A DNA stretch of 64,000 nt from Streptomyces sp. SDr-06 (GCF_003324565.1 NZ_QOLA01000002.1:1-64000), one strand, 5' to 3'; shown: positions 41,077 to 49,839, numbered from the stretch's first letter. Notes: generated by a model not told the origin, from the letters alone. Numbers and translations: made by a program.

Positions 41077-42019
41077 GGAGCGCCTCCGCGTAACCGCGGG
41101 CCAGCTTCAGGGTGTTGGTGGAGTTGGTGGACAGCGCGCGGTGCACGTAGGCACGGGCGTCGGCGACGGTCTTGCCCTCGCCGAGGTACTTCTCGATCGT
41201 GTCGGTCCGCAGCGTGACGGTGTGCCGGGACGTCACGTCGACCCCGCCCTCGACCTCGACGATGGTCCAGCGGCCGGTGTGGGCGGTCATGAGACCGGGC
41301 ACGGTGGTCTGCTTGTAGACGATGCGGTCCGGCGCGAAGACCACGCGGATCGACTCGGTGGTGTGGACCGAACCGTCGGCGGTGCTGGTGTCCATCGCCA
41401 TGACCTGCACACCGGGCTCGTCCTCGGTCAGATCCAGGCGCGCCACGTGCGGCAGCCGCTCGGGCCACAGGTCGGCCCGGTTCAGGAAGTCGAAGACGTC
41501 CGCGGCGTCCGCCTTCATGTGGACGGTGTCGTCGAAGGTGAAGACCAGGTCGCCCAACCGGGCGTGCTGCTCGGCGAGTTCCTTGATGTTGTCGAGCTCG
41601 GCCGCGCTGTTGCGGTCCACGGCCTGGTTGATCCAGTCCACCGCGTCGGGGGCGTCGTCGACGGCCTCGAAGTCGTGGTGGAGTTCGAGCAGCGAGGTGT
41701 CGGCGTCCACGGGCGAGACCACCCAGGCGCCGCCCATGCCGGCCACCGGCGGCGTGGAGACCTCCTGGCGGAAGTCGACCCGCAGGCGCTCCGGGTCGAA
41801 GGTGCGGCGCGAGATCCAGTTCTTGACGGCGCCGTTGGCGGTCGCCCAGATGTGGATGCGCTCGGAGCGGTCGTCCTGCTCCAGGTGCTCGACGTGCACG
41901 TTGGGGCCGAAGTACTGCGGCCACTTGCTGACATCGGCGACGATCCCGTACACGACCTCGGCGGGGGCGGCGACGGCGACGCTGTGGAGGGTGTGGTGCT
42001 TCGTTCCGGTCACGGACAC
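41069..42019 (-). CDS. bifunctional aromatase/cyclase (didomain SRPBCC, first-ring)
   Basis: The 316-aa protein has two SRPBCC domains, residues about 1-155 (HHTLHSVAVAAPAEVVYGIVADVSKWPQYF) and 160-316 (FTFDDTVHMKADAADVFDFLNRADLWPERLPHV). Length and order match ActVII/DpsF/BexL-type aromatase/cyclases, which act on C-9-reduced chains to cyclise C7-C12 and aromatise the first ring. The presence of a dedicated ketoreductase gene just upstream agrees with this. The GTG at 42019 is preceded by AAGGAA. Confidence 0.92.
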   Translation of the reverse strand: MSVTGTKHHTLHSVAVAAPAEVVYGIVADVSKWPQYFGPNVHVEHLEQDDRSERIHIWATANGAVKNWISRRTFDPERLRVDFRQEVSTPPVAGMGGAWVVSPVDADTSLLELHHDFEAVDDAPDAVDWINQAVDRNSAAELDNIKELAEQHARLGDLVFTFDDTVHMKADAADVFDFLNRADLWPERLPHVARLDLTEDEPGVQVMAMDTSTADGSVHTTESIRVVFAPDRIVYKQTTVPGLMTAHTGRWTIVEVEGGVDVTSRHTVTLRTDTIEKYLGEGKTVADARAYVHRALSTNSTNTLKLARGYAEALRD

Positions 42020-42094
42020 GGGAAATTCCTTCGGTGGTCGGGGAGTTGAGGGGAGCCGTCGGGCTCGTCGTCGGCGCCGGCCGGCGCCTCGGGG

Positions 42095-42892
42095 TCAGAA
42101 GTTGCCGAGACCGCCGCAGACGTTGAGGGCCTGCGCGGTGATGGAGGCGGCCGTGTCGGTGGCCAGGTAGCCGACGAGACCGGCGACCTCCTCCGGGGTG
42201 GAGTAGCGGCCCAGCGGGATCTTCGCGGTGAACTTGGCCATGATCGCGTCCTCGGAGGTGTCGTACGCCTGGGCGTAGCCCTGCCGCACGCGCTGCGCCA
42301 TCGGCGTCTCGACGTAGCCGGGGCAGACCGCGTTCACGGTGATGCCGGTCGGGGCGAGCTCGTTGCCGAGCGCCTTGGTGAAGCCGACCACGCCGTGCTT
42401 GGACGCGGAGTACGGGGCGCCGAGCACCACACCCTGCTTGCCCGCGGTGGAGGCGATGTTGATGATCCGGCCCCAGCCGCGCTCGCGCATGCCGCCGACG
42501 TTGAGCACCTCGCGGGTGACCCGGAACACGCTGTTCAGGTTGGTGTCGATGACGTCGTCCCACACCTCGTCCGACACGTCGGCGGTCACGCCGCCGCCGC
42601 TGCGGCCGGCGTTGTTGACCACGACGTCGACCCGGCCGTACGTGGCTACGGCGGCCGCCACGAGCGCCTTGACGGAGTCGGCGCTGCGGACGTCGGCGGT
42701 GGTGCCCGACACCTCAAGGCCCTCCTCGCGGAGCTCCTTCACGGTGAGCTCGACGGACTCGGAGCCGCGCGCGCAGACGAACACCGCGAGACCGGCCCGG
42801 CCCAGCGCCCGCGCCGACGCGAGACCGATCCCGCTGGTCCCGCCGGTGATGAGCGCGACCCGGCGCTCGCTGGTGTCCTGGGGCTGAGTCAT
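42095..42892 (-). CDS. polyketide C-9 ketoreductase (ActIII-like SDR)
   Basis: The 265-aa classical SDR has TGGTSGIGLASARALG (NADPH), VNNAGRSGGG, and the catalytic set in IINIASTAGKQGVVLGAPYSASKHG (Ser, Tyr, Lys). The VNAVCPGYVETPMAQRVRQ stretch is typical of ActIII and type II PKS ketoreductases. It reduces the C-9 ketone of the nascent poly-beta-ketone. It is the first gene of the minus-strand tailoring operon, divergent from the NTF2-like gene, and faces a SARP-like box. Confidence 0.92.
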   Translation of the reverse strand: MTQPQDTSERRVALITGGTSGIGLASARALGRAGLAVFVCARGSESVELTVKELREEGLEVSGTTADVRSADSVKALVAAAVATYGRVDVVVNNAGRSGGGVTADVSDEVWDDVIDTNLNSVFRVTREVLNVGGMRERGWGRIINIASTAGKQGVVLGAPYSASKHGVVGFTKALGNELAPTGITVNAVCPGYVETPMAQRVRQGYAQAYDTSEDAIMAKFTAKIPLGRYSTPEEVAGLVGYLATDTAASITAQALNVCGGLGNF

Positions 42893-42944
42893 ACGAATCT
42901 CCTCGGATGAGTGGGTGTACGGGGGCCAACGTGCCCAGGGCCAC

Positions 42945-43006
42945 TCGAACGGGTATCGAGCGGGGCTGGACCTCGGCGCCCCGACCGGGCCCCCAGCGGC
43001 GTTCGA
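42945..43006. promoter_or_regulatory. divergent SARP-like boxes between ketoreductase and NTF2-like gene
   Basis: On the plus strand TCGAACG (42945) and TCGAGCG (42956) are 11 bp apart, 97 bp before the NTF2-like gene. On the minus strand TCGAACG (43006-43000) and TGGGGGC (42995-42989) are 11 bp apart and face the ketoreductase. The first pair fits the SARP consensus very well. Confidence 0.55.
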
Positions 43007-43058
43007 GCGGGGGCCGCCAGGCTGCGGAGGCAGGAAGATCCAGGAGGAGAGGACCCCC

Positions 43059-43502
43059 ATGAGCGTCACCGAGCTGCCGCAGGCCGCCACCACCGCCGGG
43101 CTGTACACGGAGATCCAGCAGTTCTACGCGCAGCAGATGCATCTGCTCGACGACGGCAAGGTCGAGGAGTGGGCCCACACCTTCACCACCGACGGTGTGT
43201 TCGCCGCCAACGCGCAGCCCGTGCCGGCGGTCGGCCGCGAGGCCATCACCGCCGCCGCGGCCGCGGCCACCGAGGCGTACGCCAAGGCCGGCGTCCAGCG
43301 CCGCCACTGGCTGGGCATGGTCTCGGTCGAGTCGGTCGACGGCGACGTCGTCAACGCGCGCTGCTACGCCCTGGTCATCGAGACCCCGCGCGGCGGGCGC
43401 CCCGAGATCAAGGCGAGCACGCTGTGTGAGGACCGGATCGTGCGGGTGGGTGGTGCCTGGCAGATCGAGGACCGTCAGATCACCCGGGACGACCTGATCT
43501 GA
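43059..43502 (+). CDS. NTF2-like/SnoaL-fold protein, probable polyketide cyclase or tailoring factor
   Basis: The 147-aa protein has the cone-shaped NTF2 fold pattern: N-terminal helix (EIQQFYAQQMHLLDDGKVEEW), FTTDGVF, GREAITA, RRHWLGM strand and a C-terminal WQIEDRQITRDD. It resembles the SnoaL-like proteins and the ActVI-ORFA type found in type II PKS clusters, which act in late cyclisation or in stereochemical control. Catalytic His/Asp assignments cannot be made. AGGAGGAGAGG precedes the ATG. It is transcribed alone, with a terminator 80 bp on. Confidence 0.78.
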   Translation: MSVTELPQAATTAGLYTEIQQFYAQQMHLLDDGKVEEWAHTFTTDGVFAANAQPVPAVGREAITAAAAAATEAYAKAGVQRRHWLGMVSVESVDGDVVNARCYALVIETPRGGRPEIKASTLCEDRIVRVGGAWQIEDRQITRDDLI

Positions 43503-43582
43503 CCCTCGCCCGGGGCCACCCCGGCCCGCTCCCTGGGCCCGCCCCGGCCCCGCTGCCTGGGCCTGCCCCGGCACCCCGAGAC

Positions 43583-43621
43583 AAGTGCCCGCACGCGAAT
43601 CCCCCGGCGTGCGGGCACTTT
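43583..43621 (+). terminator. terminator of the NTF2-like gene
   Basis: AAGTGCCCGCACGC / GCGTGCGGGCACTT form a perfect 14-bp stem with a 10-nt loop, followed by T. It lies 80 bp beyond the stop. Confidence 0.85.
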
Positions 43622-43908
43622 CGCATGCGCGGCGGGGGCGTGTTCTGCGCAGTTCCCCGCGCCCCTCAACCCTCTCGATCCTGCGGACCGTGGTCGCTTG
43701 TCGCGCAGTTCCCCGCGCCCCTGGGGGTCCGGTGCTGGCCTGCACGGCATCTTTAGCCCGTCCGGCGATTGAGGACGAGCGCCCTTGAGGCGCGATCGGG
43801 GGTTCGGGGGCGGAGCCCCTGAGCAGGGGCTGGGGCGTCGGCCCAGGGGGTATGGCGAGGGCCGCCGTCCCGGGAGGGGGCGGCGGCCCTGGGGGCGCGG
43901 CGGAAGAG
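43622..43908. repeat. gene-free convergent gap with two copies of the intergenic repeat
   Basis: Plus-orientation copies of GCGCAGTTCCCCGCGCCCCT lie at about 43647-43666 and 43702-43721, 55 bp apart, the second preceded by CTGCGGACCGTGGTCGCTTG. A GCCCGTCCGGCGATTGAGGA element common in Streptomyces lies at about 43757-43776. No gene is supported. The gap separates the NTF2-like gene from the convergent ACP. Confidence 0.7.
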
Positions 43909-44166
43909 TTACGCCGCGGCCGTCGCGGTCGTCAGGCACTCGTTGATGAACTCCAGCAGCAGGCGGGGCGTGGACGCCTCCGCCACCGTGTCGTCGGACA
44001 GCTGGATCTGGTAGTCCCGCTCGATGACCCCCGTGACCTGGAGGATCGCGAGGGAGTCGTAGCCCAGGTCGTCGAACGGCACGTCCAGGACGTCACCGTC
44101 CAGGTCGATGCCCTCGCCGACACCGGCGCACTCGCGCAGCAGCGTGGTCAGTTCCTTGAGATTCAT
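43909..44166 (-). CDS. type II PKS acyl carrier protein
   Basis: The 85-aa protein has the phosphopantetheine site DDLGYDSLAI (Ser38) and the helices LKELTTLLRECAG and TPRLLLEFINECL. It tethers the growing polyketide. The ATG at 44166 has AGAGG upstream; an in-frame upstream ATG at 44184 lacks one. The order KS alpha-CLF-ACP, the classical minimal PKS, is kept. Confidence 0.95.
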   Translation of the reverse strand: MNLKELTTLLRECAGVGEGIDLDGDVLDVPFDDLGYDSLAILQVTGVIERDYQIQLSDDTVAEASTPRLLLEFINECLTTATAAA

Positions 44167-44206
44167 GAAGCTCGCCTCTCTCAATCCCGAATGAAAACAG
44201 TGGAGT

Positions 44207-45454
44207 TCAGTGGGCCGCGGTCACGACGGCCGCGGCGTTGAAGCCGCCGGTCCCGCGCGCCAGTACGAGTGCGGTGCGGACCGGGCCGCGCCGGGCCTCG
44301 GTGACCAGGTCGAGCGCGTCGGCCGCGACCGGCGATGTGACGTTGACGGTCGGCGGGATCACCGCGTCCCGGATGGAGAGCAGCGCCGCCGCCAGGTCGA
44401 GCGAGGCGCCACCGGCCGACAGCCGGCCCGTCATGGTCTTGGGGGCCGTCACGGGCACTCCGCGGGGGCCGAACAGCGCGGTGAGGGCCGCTTCCTCCTG
44501 GCGGTCGAGCTCCGGCACCCCGGACGCGTCGGCGAAGACGACGTCCACGTCCGACGCGCTCAACCCGGCCTCGGCGAGGGCGAGTTCGGCGGCGCGGCGC
44601 AGGCCCGGCTCGCCGCCGCGACCCGGCGCCGGGTCGAAGGTGGCCGCGTAACCCGAGAGCTGTCCGTAGATCCGGGCGCCGCGCTCGCGGGCCGCCTCGG
44701 CGTCCTCCAGGACGAGGATGGCGCCGCCCTCACCGGCGACGTATCCGCTGGCCTCGCTGTCGAAGGGCAGGAACGCGCGTGCCGGGTCGGCGACCGGGCT
44801 CATCCGCCCGCCGGCGAGCTGCGCGGTCCAGCCCCAGGGGCAGACCGCGCCGTCCACGCCGCCGGTGACGATGAGCTTGCTGCCCTTGCGCAGCTGGCGC
44901 CGGGCCTGGGCGACCGCGTCGAGGCCGCCCGCCTGCTCGGTGACCAGGACGCCGCTGGGTCCGCGCAGCCCGTGCCGGATGGAGATCTGGCCGGTGTTGA
45001 CGGCGTAGAACCAGGCGTACGACTGGTAGGCGGAGACGTACTGGCCGCCCTTGCTCCACAGCGCCTGGAGCTCGCGCTGGCCGAACTCGAAGCCGCCCGC
45101 GGAGGCCGCGGTGACCGCGCCGGCCGAGTACTGCGGCATCTCGGCCGGGTCGGCGCCGGAGTCCTCCAGGGCCTCCTTGGCCGCGGTCAGGGCGAGCCGG
45201 GTCATGTGGTCGGTCTGCGGGAGCAGCCGGCTCGGGATGTGCTCCTCGGCGTCGAAGCCGGGCACCTCGCCCGCGAGGGTGGCCGGGTAGCCGGAGGCGT
45301 CGAAGCGGGAGACCGGGCGGATGCCGCTCTCGCCCGCCACGGTCGCCTCCCACCAGGCCCGCGTACCGAGGCCGTTGGGGGCGGTGACGCCGATGCCGGT
45401 GAACACCGCGGTGGCGGAGCGCACCGCCGTACGTTCGAGCAGCTCGCTCGTCAT
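44207..45454 (-). CDS. type II PKS chain-length factor (KS beta)
   Basis: The 415-aa protein has the thiolase fold of KS but with Gln in place of the active Cys ([10 protein letters not shown], Gln174), as in all chain-length factors. It dimerises with KS alpha and sets chain length. The ATG overlaps the KS alpha stop (ATGA), ensuring equal expression. Chain length cannot be read reliably by eye; cavity residues would have to be compared with known decaketide and octaketide factors. Confidence 0.95.
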   Translation of the reverse strand: MTSELLERTAVRSATAVFTGIGVTAPNGLGTRAWWEATVAGESGIRPVSRFDASGYPATLAGEVPGFDAEEHIPSRLLPQTDHMTRLALTAAKEALEDSGADPAEMPQYSAGAVTAASAGGFEFGQRELQALWSKGGQYVSAYQSYAWFYAVNTGQISIRHGLRGPSGVLVTEQAGGLDAVAQARRQLRKGSKLIVTGGVDGAVCPWGWTAQLAGGRMSPVADPARAFLPFDSEASGYVAGEGGAILVLEDAEAARERGARIYGQLSGYAATFDPAPGRGGEPGLRRAAELALAEAGLSASDVDVVFADASGVPELDRQEEAALTALFGPRGVPVTAPKTMTGRLSAGGASLDLAAALLSIRDAVIPPTVNVTSPVAADALDLVTEARRGPVRTALVLARGTGGFNAAAVVTAAH

Positions 45455-46722
45455 GCCGTCTTCCTCCGCTCGGGCTTGGTGAGCACGATCGCGCTCTGGA
45501 AACCGCCGAAGCCGCTGCCCACGCTGAGCACCGTGTTGATGTCGCGCTCGCGGGCGTGGATCGGGGTGTAGTCGAGGTCGCACTTGGGGTCGGCCTCGTG
45601 CAGGTTCGCGGTCGGCGGCACCATGCCGTGCTCGATGGCCAGCGCGGACGCGGCGATCTCCAGGGAGCCGATCGCGCCGAGCGAGTGCCCGATCATCGAC
45701 TTGATGGAGGAGACGGGCGTCGCGTACGCGTGGTCGCCGAGGCTCTTCTTGAACGCGGCCGTCTCGTGGCGGTCGTTCTGGAGCGTGCCCGAGCCGTGCG
45801 CGTTGATGTAGTCGATGTCGGTGCCGGGGATGCCGGCCTCCTGGAGCGCGGCTCCGATCGCCTCGGCCATCTCCGCGCCGTCGGCCCGCAGACCCGTCAT
45901 GTTGTACGCGTTGGAGCGGGAGGCGAACCCGGCGATCTCGGCGTAGATGTGCGCGCCGCGCGCCACGGCCTGCTCGTACTCCTCCAGCACGAACACCGCG
46001 CTGCCCTCGCCGAGCACGAAGCCGTTGCGGGACTTGTCGAAGGGCCGCGAGGCGGTCTCCGGCTCGTCGTTGCGGTTCGACGTCGCCTTGATGGCGTCGA
46101 AGCAGGCGACGGAGATCGGCGAGATGGGCGCCTCGGTGGCACCGGCGATCATGACGTCGGCGCTGCCCTCGCGGATCAGCTCGACGGCGTGGCCGACCGA
46201 GTCGAGACCCGAGGTGCAGCCGGTGGAGACCACGGCGGTGGGGCCCTGCGCGCCGAACTCCCAGGCCACCTCGGCCGCGAACGAGCTGGGCACGAAGTAG
46301 TCGTACAGGTGCGGCACGGCCCGCTCGTGGTCGACCAGCCACTCGGCGCCGTTGTTGCTGACCGCCGCGTACTCGTAGTCGAGCCCGGTGGTCGCGCCGA
46401 CGGCGCTGCCGATGGTGACGCCGGTGCGGAACGGGTCGACGCCCGTCATGTCGAGGCCGCTGTCGGAGACCGCCTCACGGGCGCCGACCAGCGCGAACTG
46501 GGCGGCCCTGTCGAGACGTGCGGCCTGTTCCTCGGTCAGCCCCTGGGCGACCGGGTCGAAGTCGACCTCGGCGGCGATCCTCGACCGGAAGGCCGAGGCG
46601 TCGAAGAGCGAGACGGCCCTGGTCGCGGTGCGTCCCGCGGTCAGCAGGGACCAGTACTCCTTGGTGCCGACGCCCCCGGGGGCGACCACACCGATTCCGG
46701 TGATGACTACGCGTCGGCTCAC
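45451..46722 (-). CDS. type II PKS ketosynthase (KS alpha)
   Basis: The 423-aa protein has the nucleophile in [11 protein letters not shown] (Cys169), the catalytic His residues in NAHGSGT and IGHSLGA, and the [13 protein letters not shown]-terminus. It catalyses decarboxylative chain extension of malonyl-ACP. The GTG at 46722 has GAGGGGGACAG upstream. It follows the thioesterase gene by 60 bp and leads the minimal PKS trio. It is a complete, conventional enzyme. Confidence 0.97.
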   Translation of the reverse strand: MSRRVVITGIGVVAPGGVGTKEYWSLLTAGRTATRAVSLFDASAFRSRIAAEVDFDPVAQGLTEEQAARLDRAAQFALVGAREAVSDSGLDMTGVDPFRTGVTIGSAVGATTGLDYEYAAVSNNGAEWLVDHERAVPHLYDYFVPSSFAAEVAWEFGAQGPTAVVSTGCTSGLDSVGHAVELIREGSADVMIAGATEAPISPISVACFDAIKATSNRNDEPETASRPFDKSRNGFVLGEGSAVFVLEEYEQAVARGAHIYAEIAGFASRSNAYNMTGLRADGAEMAEAIGAALQEAGIPGTDIDYINAHGSGTLQNDRHETAAFKKSLGDHAYATPVSSIKSMIGHSLGAIGSLEIAASALAIEHGMVPPTANLHEADPKCDLDYTPIHARERDINTVLSVGSGFGGFQSAIVLTKPERRKTA

Positions 46723-46782
46723 CTGTCCCCCTCGTTGGTCCTGGCGTGGGGGTGCGCCCCGGGAATGTGCAGCACGGCTGCG

Positions 46783-47589
46783 TCACCTCTCTGATAGGTC
46801 CGCTGTCAGATCCGCTGTCGGAAGGAGTCTCGTCCCGCCCTCTTGACGCCCGCTCGACTCGCCGCCGTACTCCCCCTTGAGCGATTCCCGCAGCTCCAGG
46901 GCCACCTCGCGCAGCAGCTCGGGCACCCCGCGCTCGCGTACGAAGAAGTGGTCGCCGGGCAGGGTCTGGAGCCGGAAGCGGGTCACCGAGTAGTCGGCCC
47001 ACTCGGCCACCTCCCACAGCGGTGCGATGGGGTCGTCGCGGCCGGCCAGCGCCATCAGCGGGGTGCCGACCGCCTTGTCCGCGTTGACCTGGCAGAGCGC
47101 CTCGCCCAGCCTGAGGTCGTCGCGGAGCGCCGGGATCACCTGGCGCTGCCACAGCGAGCGGTCCCGGCCCGCGGCCTCGGGCGGCGCGGCCTCCAGGTCG
47201 ACCAGCAGGTCGATGAGTTCGTGGTCGGGCAGCCGGGCCCCGCGCAGCAGCGTGTTGCGCAGGTGCGGCGGCGGTACGGCGCCGATCACCAGACGGGCCG
47301 GCGGCAGCAGCCCGTCGTCCTCCAGGGTCCGCGTCAGCGCGTGCGCGACCAGACCGCCGAGGCTGTGCCCGTACAGGAGGTAGGGGCGGTCGAGCAGCGG
47401 GGTGATCAACTCCCGCAGTTCATTCATGAGTTCGGTGGCGTCGGTGATCCGGGCCTCCTTGGCGCGCGGGCCCCGGCCCGGCAGCAGCACCGGCACCACC
47501 TCGGCCGTGTCGCCGAGGATCCGCTGCCACTTGGCGAAGGAGGAGATCCCGGCCCCCGCGTGGTGGAAGCAGAACAGCCAGGGCGTCAC
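46783..47589 (-). CDS. type II (editing) thioesterase
   Basis: The 268-aa alpha/beta hydrolase has CFHHAGAG near the start, the GHSLGG nucleophile elbow (Ser76) and the catalytic His in LPGDHFFVRE. It should clear misprimed carriers, or might release a product. The GTG at 47589 is preceded by GGGAGGACACC; an ATG at 47631 overlapping the cyclase stop (ATGA) would add 14 residues and cannot be excluded. The last ~30 residues are hydrophilic and probably disordered. Confidence 0.88.
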   Translation of the reverse strand: MTPWLFCFHHAGAGISSFAKWQRILGDTAEVVPVLLPGRGPRAKEARITDATELMNELRELITPLLDRPYLLYGHSLGGLVAHALTRTLEDDGLLPPARLVIGAVPPPHLRNTLLRGARLPDHELIDLLVDLEAAPPEAAGRDRSLWQRQVIPALRDDLRLGEALCQVNADKAVGTPLMALAGRDDPIAPLWEVAEWADYSVTRFRLQTLPGDHFFVRERGVPELLREVALELRESLKGEYGGESSGRQEGGTRLLPTADLTADLSER

Positions 47590-47627
47590 GGTGTCCTCCC
47601 GGTCCTCCCGTGTGGCGCTCCCGGATC

Positions 47628-48398
47628 TCATGCGTCGATCAGGGCGACGGCCCGGGTCCAGCCCGCCCCCGCTCCGGCGATCTTCACGGGGAAGCAGGAC
47701 ACCCGGAAGCCGTGCGTGGGCAGGGTGTCGAGCTGCGCGAGCCGCTCGACCTGGCAGTACTCGCGGCGCCGGCCGGCGAAGTGGGCCGGCCAGAGCACCG
47801 ACTTGTCGCCGGTCTCCTGGAAGGTGCGGATCATGTGCCCGAAGGGGGCGTCCAGGCTCCACGCGTCGGTGCCGATGACGCGTACGCCGAGGTCGAGCAG
47901 GAAGTCGGTGGCGGCGCCGTCGAGACCGGCGAAGTCGGTGAAGTAGCGTGGGGTGCCCGCGTGTTGTGAAGCTCCGGTGTGCAGCATGACGATGTCGAGC
48001 GGCTGCGGGGTGTACCCGATCTCGGCGATCTGCTTCTCGATGCGCTCGACCCCGATGGCGCCGATGCCGACGTCGCTCACGTCGAGCACGACGGCCGGGC
48101 GCAGGAACCAGTCGAGCGGCATCTCGTCGATGTGCCGCGGCCGCCCGTAGTCGCCGACCGAGCCGTAGTGCGAGGGCGCGTCCACGTGGGTGCCGGTGTG
48201 GCTGGTCAGGGTGAGCGTGTCCAGGGAGAGCAGTTCGCCCCCGGGCAGGTCGGCCGGATCGAAGTCGAGCCCGAAGTGCTCCTTCATCTCCGCCGCCATG
48301 TGTGCGGCGCCCTCGGCGGGCGTCATGATCTTGTGGATGATCGGGTCCGGCTCCCAGCCGGCCGCGTCCACGGGCGAGGACAGATCGATGACTCGCAA
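47628..48398 (-). CDS. polyketide cyclase of the kynurenine-formamidase-like family (OxyN/DpsY type)
   Basis: The 256-aa protein has the metal/active-site motif SHTGTHVDAPSHYG, followed by DVSDVGIGAIGVE and the LHTGASQ and GTDAWSLDAP segments of the cyclase family PF04199. OxyN and DpsY of this family close later rings in tetracycline and anthracycline pathways. I chose the TTG at 48398 (RVIDLSSPVDAAGWEPD) because family similarity begins at this residue. It is the first gene of the operon cyclase-TE-KS-CLF-ACP. The fold and neighbours favour a tetracyclic product. Confidence 0.85.
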   Translation of the reverse strand: MRVIDLSSPVDAAGWEPDPIIHKIMTPAEGAAHMAAEMKEHFGLDFDPADLPGGELLSLDTLTLTSHTGTHVDAPSHYGSVGDYGRPRHIDEMPLDWFLRPAVVLDVSDVGIGAIGVERIEKQIAEIGYTPQPLDIVMLHTGASQHAGTPRYFTDFAGLDGAATDFLLDLGVRVIGTDAWSLDAPFGHMIRTFQETGDKSVLWPAHFAGRRREYCQVERLAQLDTLPTHGFRVSCFPVKIAGAGAGWTRAVALIDA

Positions 48399-48450
48399 GG
48401 TGAAAACCCCCAAGGTCGTTGGCGACGGTCGGGGGCACTGTGCGGGCGCC

Positions 48451-48468
48451 CACTGGAGGGCGGATCGA
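48451..48468 (-). promoter_or_regulatory. possible SARP box upstream of the PKS operon
   Basis: On the minus strand TCGATCC and TCCAGTG are 11 bp apart and end 53 bp before the cyclase start. The second heptamer is a weak match. Inferred. Confidence 0.3.
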
Positions 48469-48481
48469 GCCGCGCACGCGT

Positions 48482-48517
48482 CGGACCCCGCCCTGTGGGG
48501 GGAGAGGGCGGGGTCCG
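48482..48517 (-). terminator. terminator of the SARP gene
   Basis: CGGACCCCGCCCT / AGGGCGGGGTCCG form a perfect 13-bp stem with a 10-nt loop, about 40 bp after the SARP stop. It separates the regulator from the PKS operon. Confidence 0.8.
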
Positions 48518-48558
48518 GACGCGTTGCTGCCGGGCGGTCCAGGCCGCCCGTGCGCCGC

Positions 48559-49377
48559 TCAGGCGGCGAAGAGGTCGAGCACCGGGCGGCGCCCGGCCTG
48601 GTGCGAGTCCAGCGCCGGGTCACCGGCGAGGACCGCGCGGTGCAGCTGCTGGAGCCGCGCCGAGGGGTCGAGCCCCAGCTCGTCGGCGAGCCCCCGCCGC
48701 AGGTTCTGGAACACGTCCAGGGCCTGCCACTGCCGGCCGGACCGGTACAGCGCCACCATGCACTGGGCGTGCAGGCCCTCGTGCAGCGGGTGACGGGCCG
48801 TCAGGGAGGTGAGTTCCGCCAGCAGTTGCATGTGCCGGCCGAGCCGCAGGTCGGAGTCGATCCGCTGCTCCAGAACACCGAGCCGGCTCTCCTCCAGGCG
48901 GACGAGCTCGATCTCCAGGAGCGGGCCGAGCCGCACGTCCACCAGGGCCGGACCGCGCCACATGCCGAGCGCCTCGCGGTAGAGCGCGGCCGCGCTCTCG
49001 TCGTCACCGCGCTCGGCGGCGCCGCGTCCGGTCGCCACCAGGCGGTCGTACTCGTGCACGTCCACCGAACCCGGCGTGACCTCCAGGAGGTAGCCGCCGT
49101 GCCGGGTGGCGAGCACCTCACGGGCGGTGTACGGGCTGTCCGGGCCGAGCGCACCCGCGATCAGCCGGCGCAGCTGGAGGATGTACGTCTGCAGGGTGGT
49201 CAGCGCGCTGCGGGGCATGTCCGCCCCCCAGATCTCCTCCATCAGCGTCGGAACGGGCATGACCTGGTTCGCGTACACCGACAGCAGCGCCAGTATCTGC
49301 CGGGGCTTGCCGGCGCTCGGGACGACCGACGTGCCGCCCGACTCGGCCATGAGCGGACCGAGAACCTTGATCTCCAT
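48559..49377 (-). CDS. SARP-family transcriptional activator
   Basis: The 272-aa protein has an N-terminal winged-helix (OmpR-like) domain (MEIKVLGPLMAESGG, RSALTTLQTYILQLRRLI) and a bacterial transcriptional activation domain (RLVATGRGAAERGDDESAAALYREALGMWRGPALVDV). These match the domains and the length of ActII-ORF4, DnrI and RedD. SARPs bind TCGAGNN-like direct repeats spaced 11 bp and recruit RNA polymerase. GGAGGA precedes the ATG. The gene is transcribed alone and is divergent from the RiPP precursor. Repeats of the expected kind lie upstream of most operons in this window. Confidence 0.93.
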   Translation of the reverse strand: MEIKVLGPLMAESGGTSVVPSAGKPRQILALLSVYANQVMPVPTLMEEIWGADMPRSALTTLQTYILQLRRLIAGALGPDSPYTAREVLATRHGGYLLEVTPGSVDVHEYDRLVATGRGAAERGDDESAAALYREALGMWRGPALVDVRLGPLLEIELVRLEESRLGVLEQRIDSDLRLGRHMQLLAELTSLTARHPLHEGLHAQCMVALYRSGRQWQALDVFQNLRRGLADELGLDPSARLQQLHRAVLAGDPALDSHQAGRRPVLDLFAA

Positions 49378-49674
49378 GGGATTCCTCCGGGGTCGGATCT
49401 GCCGGATGACCCGATGGTTTCGGACCCGGCTCCAAGCACCCTCAAAAGCTGTCATCCACGCCCCGTTCAGGGCAGTGCCGGGCTCCTGAACCCGGCATGT
49501 GAGTGTCCTGGGAAGGGGTATGAAAGTTTCATGTGCATCCCGTGACCGCGGCACTGGGGCGGATCCGGCCGACCCGGCAGAGTTCTGGACGTCGGCCCGA
49601 CCAGGAGTCGAGTACCGACGGCTAGGGGGTCAGGTCCCCCAGCCTCCGTCAGCTGTCTGCCAGGGGGAAGAACC
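49378..49674. promoter_or_regulatory. 297-bp divergent promoter region between SARP and RiPP precursor
   Basis: No gene is supported. ATGAAAGTTTCAT (49520-49532) is a perfect palindrome, AT-rich in a GC-rich context, and a good operator candidate. CCGACCA (49597) and TCGAGTA (49608) are 11 bp apart and could be a SARP box, 62 bp before the precursor start. A GGGGG-TCAGGT-CCCCC hairpin lies at about 49625-49640. GGGGGAAG precedes the precursor ATG. Confidence 0.45.
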
Positions 49675-49839
49675 ATGAACGCGAACGTCGGCCTCTCAGT
49701 GTCCGTCCTTGATGACCTCGTGATCGAGGAGTTCGGCCGGCAGGCGGCCTTCAGCCAGGCTCCCGCCGGGACCTGGGGTTCCGGTGTCGCCCAGACCCCG
49801 GTCTCCATCGCCGCCGAGACCGCCCGGCGCACCGTCTGA
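49675..49839 (+). CDS. RiPP precursor peptide (azole/azoline-type, YcaO substrate)
   Basis: The 54-aa peptide starts MNANVGLSVSVLDDLVIEEF. Its N-terminal half is acidic and hydrophobic (VLDDLVIEEF), like leaders read by E1-like/YcaO enzymes of thiopeptides and linear azoles. The C-terminal part has five Thr and three Ser but no Cys (FSQAPAGTWGSG, then VAQTPVSIAAETARRTV). A ribosome site (GGGGGAAG) precedes the ATG. Its stop overlaps the start of the cyclodehydratase gene (TGATG), so the two are co-translated. So I infer it is the substrate, with oxazoline or methyloxazoline formation on Ser/Thr. The leader-core boundary is not clear. Confidence 0.75.
   Translation: MNANVGLSVSVLDDLVIEEFGRQAAFSQAPAGTWGSGVAQTPVSIAAETARRTV

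Noticed and set aside
12001..44660. Additional TTA codons in biosynthetic genes
   Set aside because: TTA strings on the coding strands, for example near 12038, 21738, 29561, 41092 and 44650, all split as xxT TAx codons in the real frames.
45451..46722. Fatty-acid synthase FabF instead of KS alpha
   Set aside because: The adjacent chain-length factor with Gln174, the overlap of the genes and the aromatase/cyclase neighbours make this a type II PKS.
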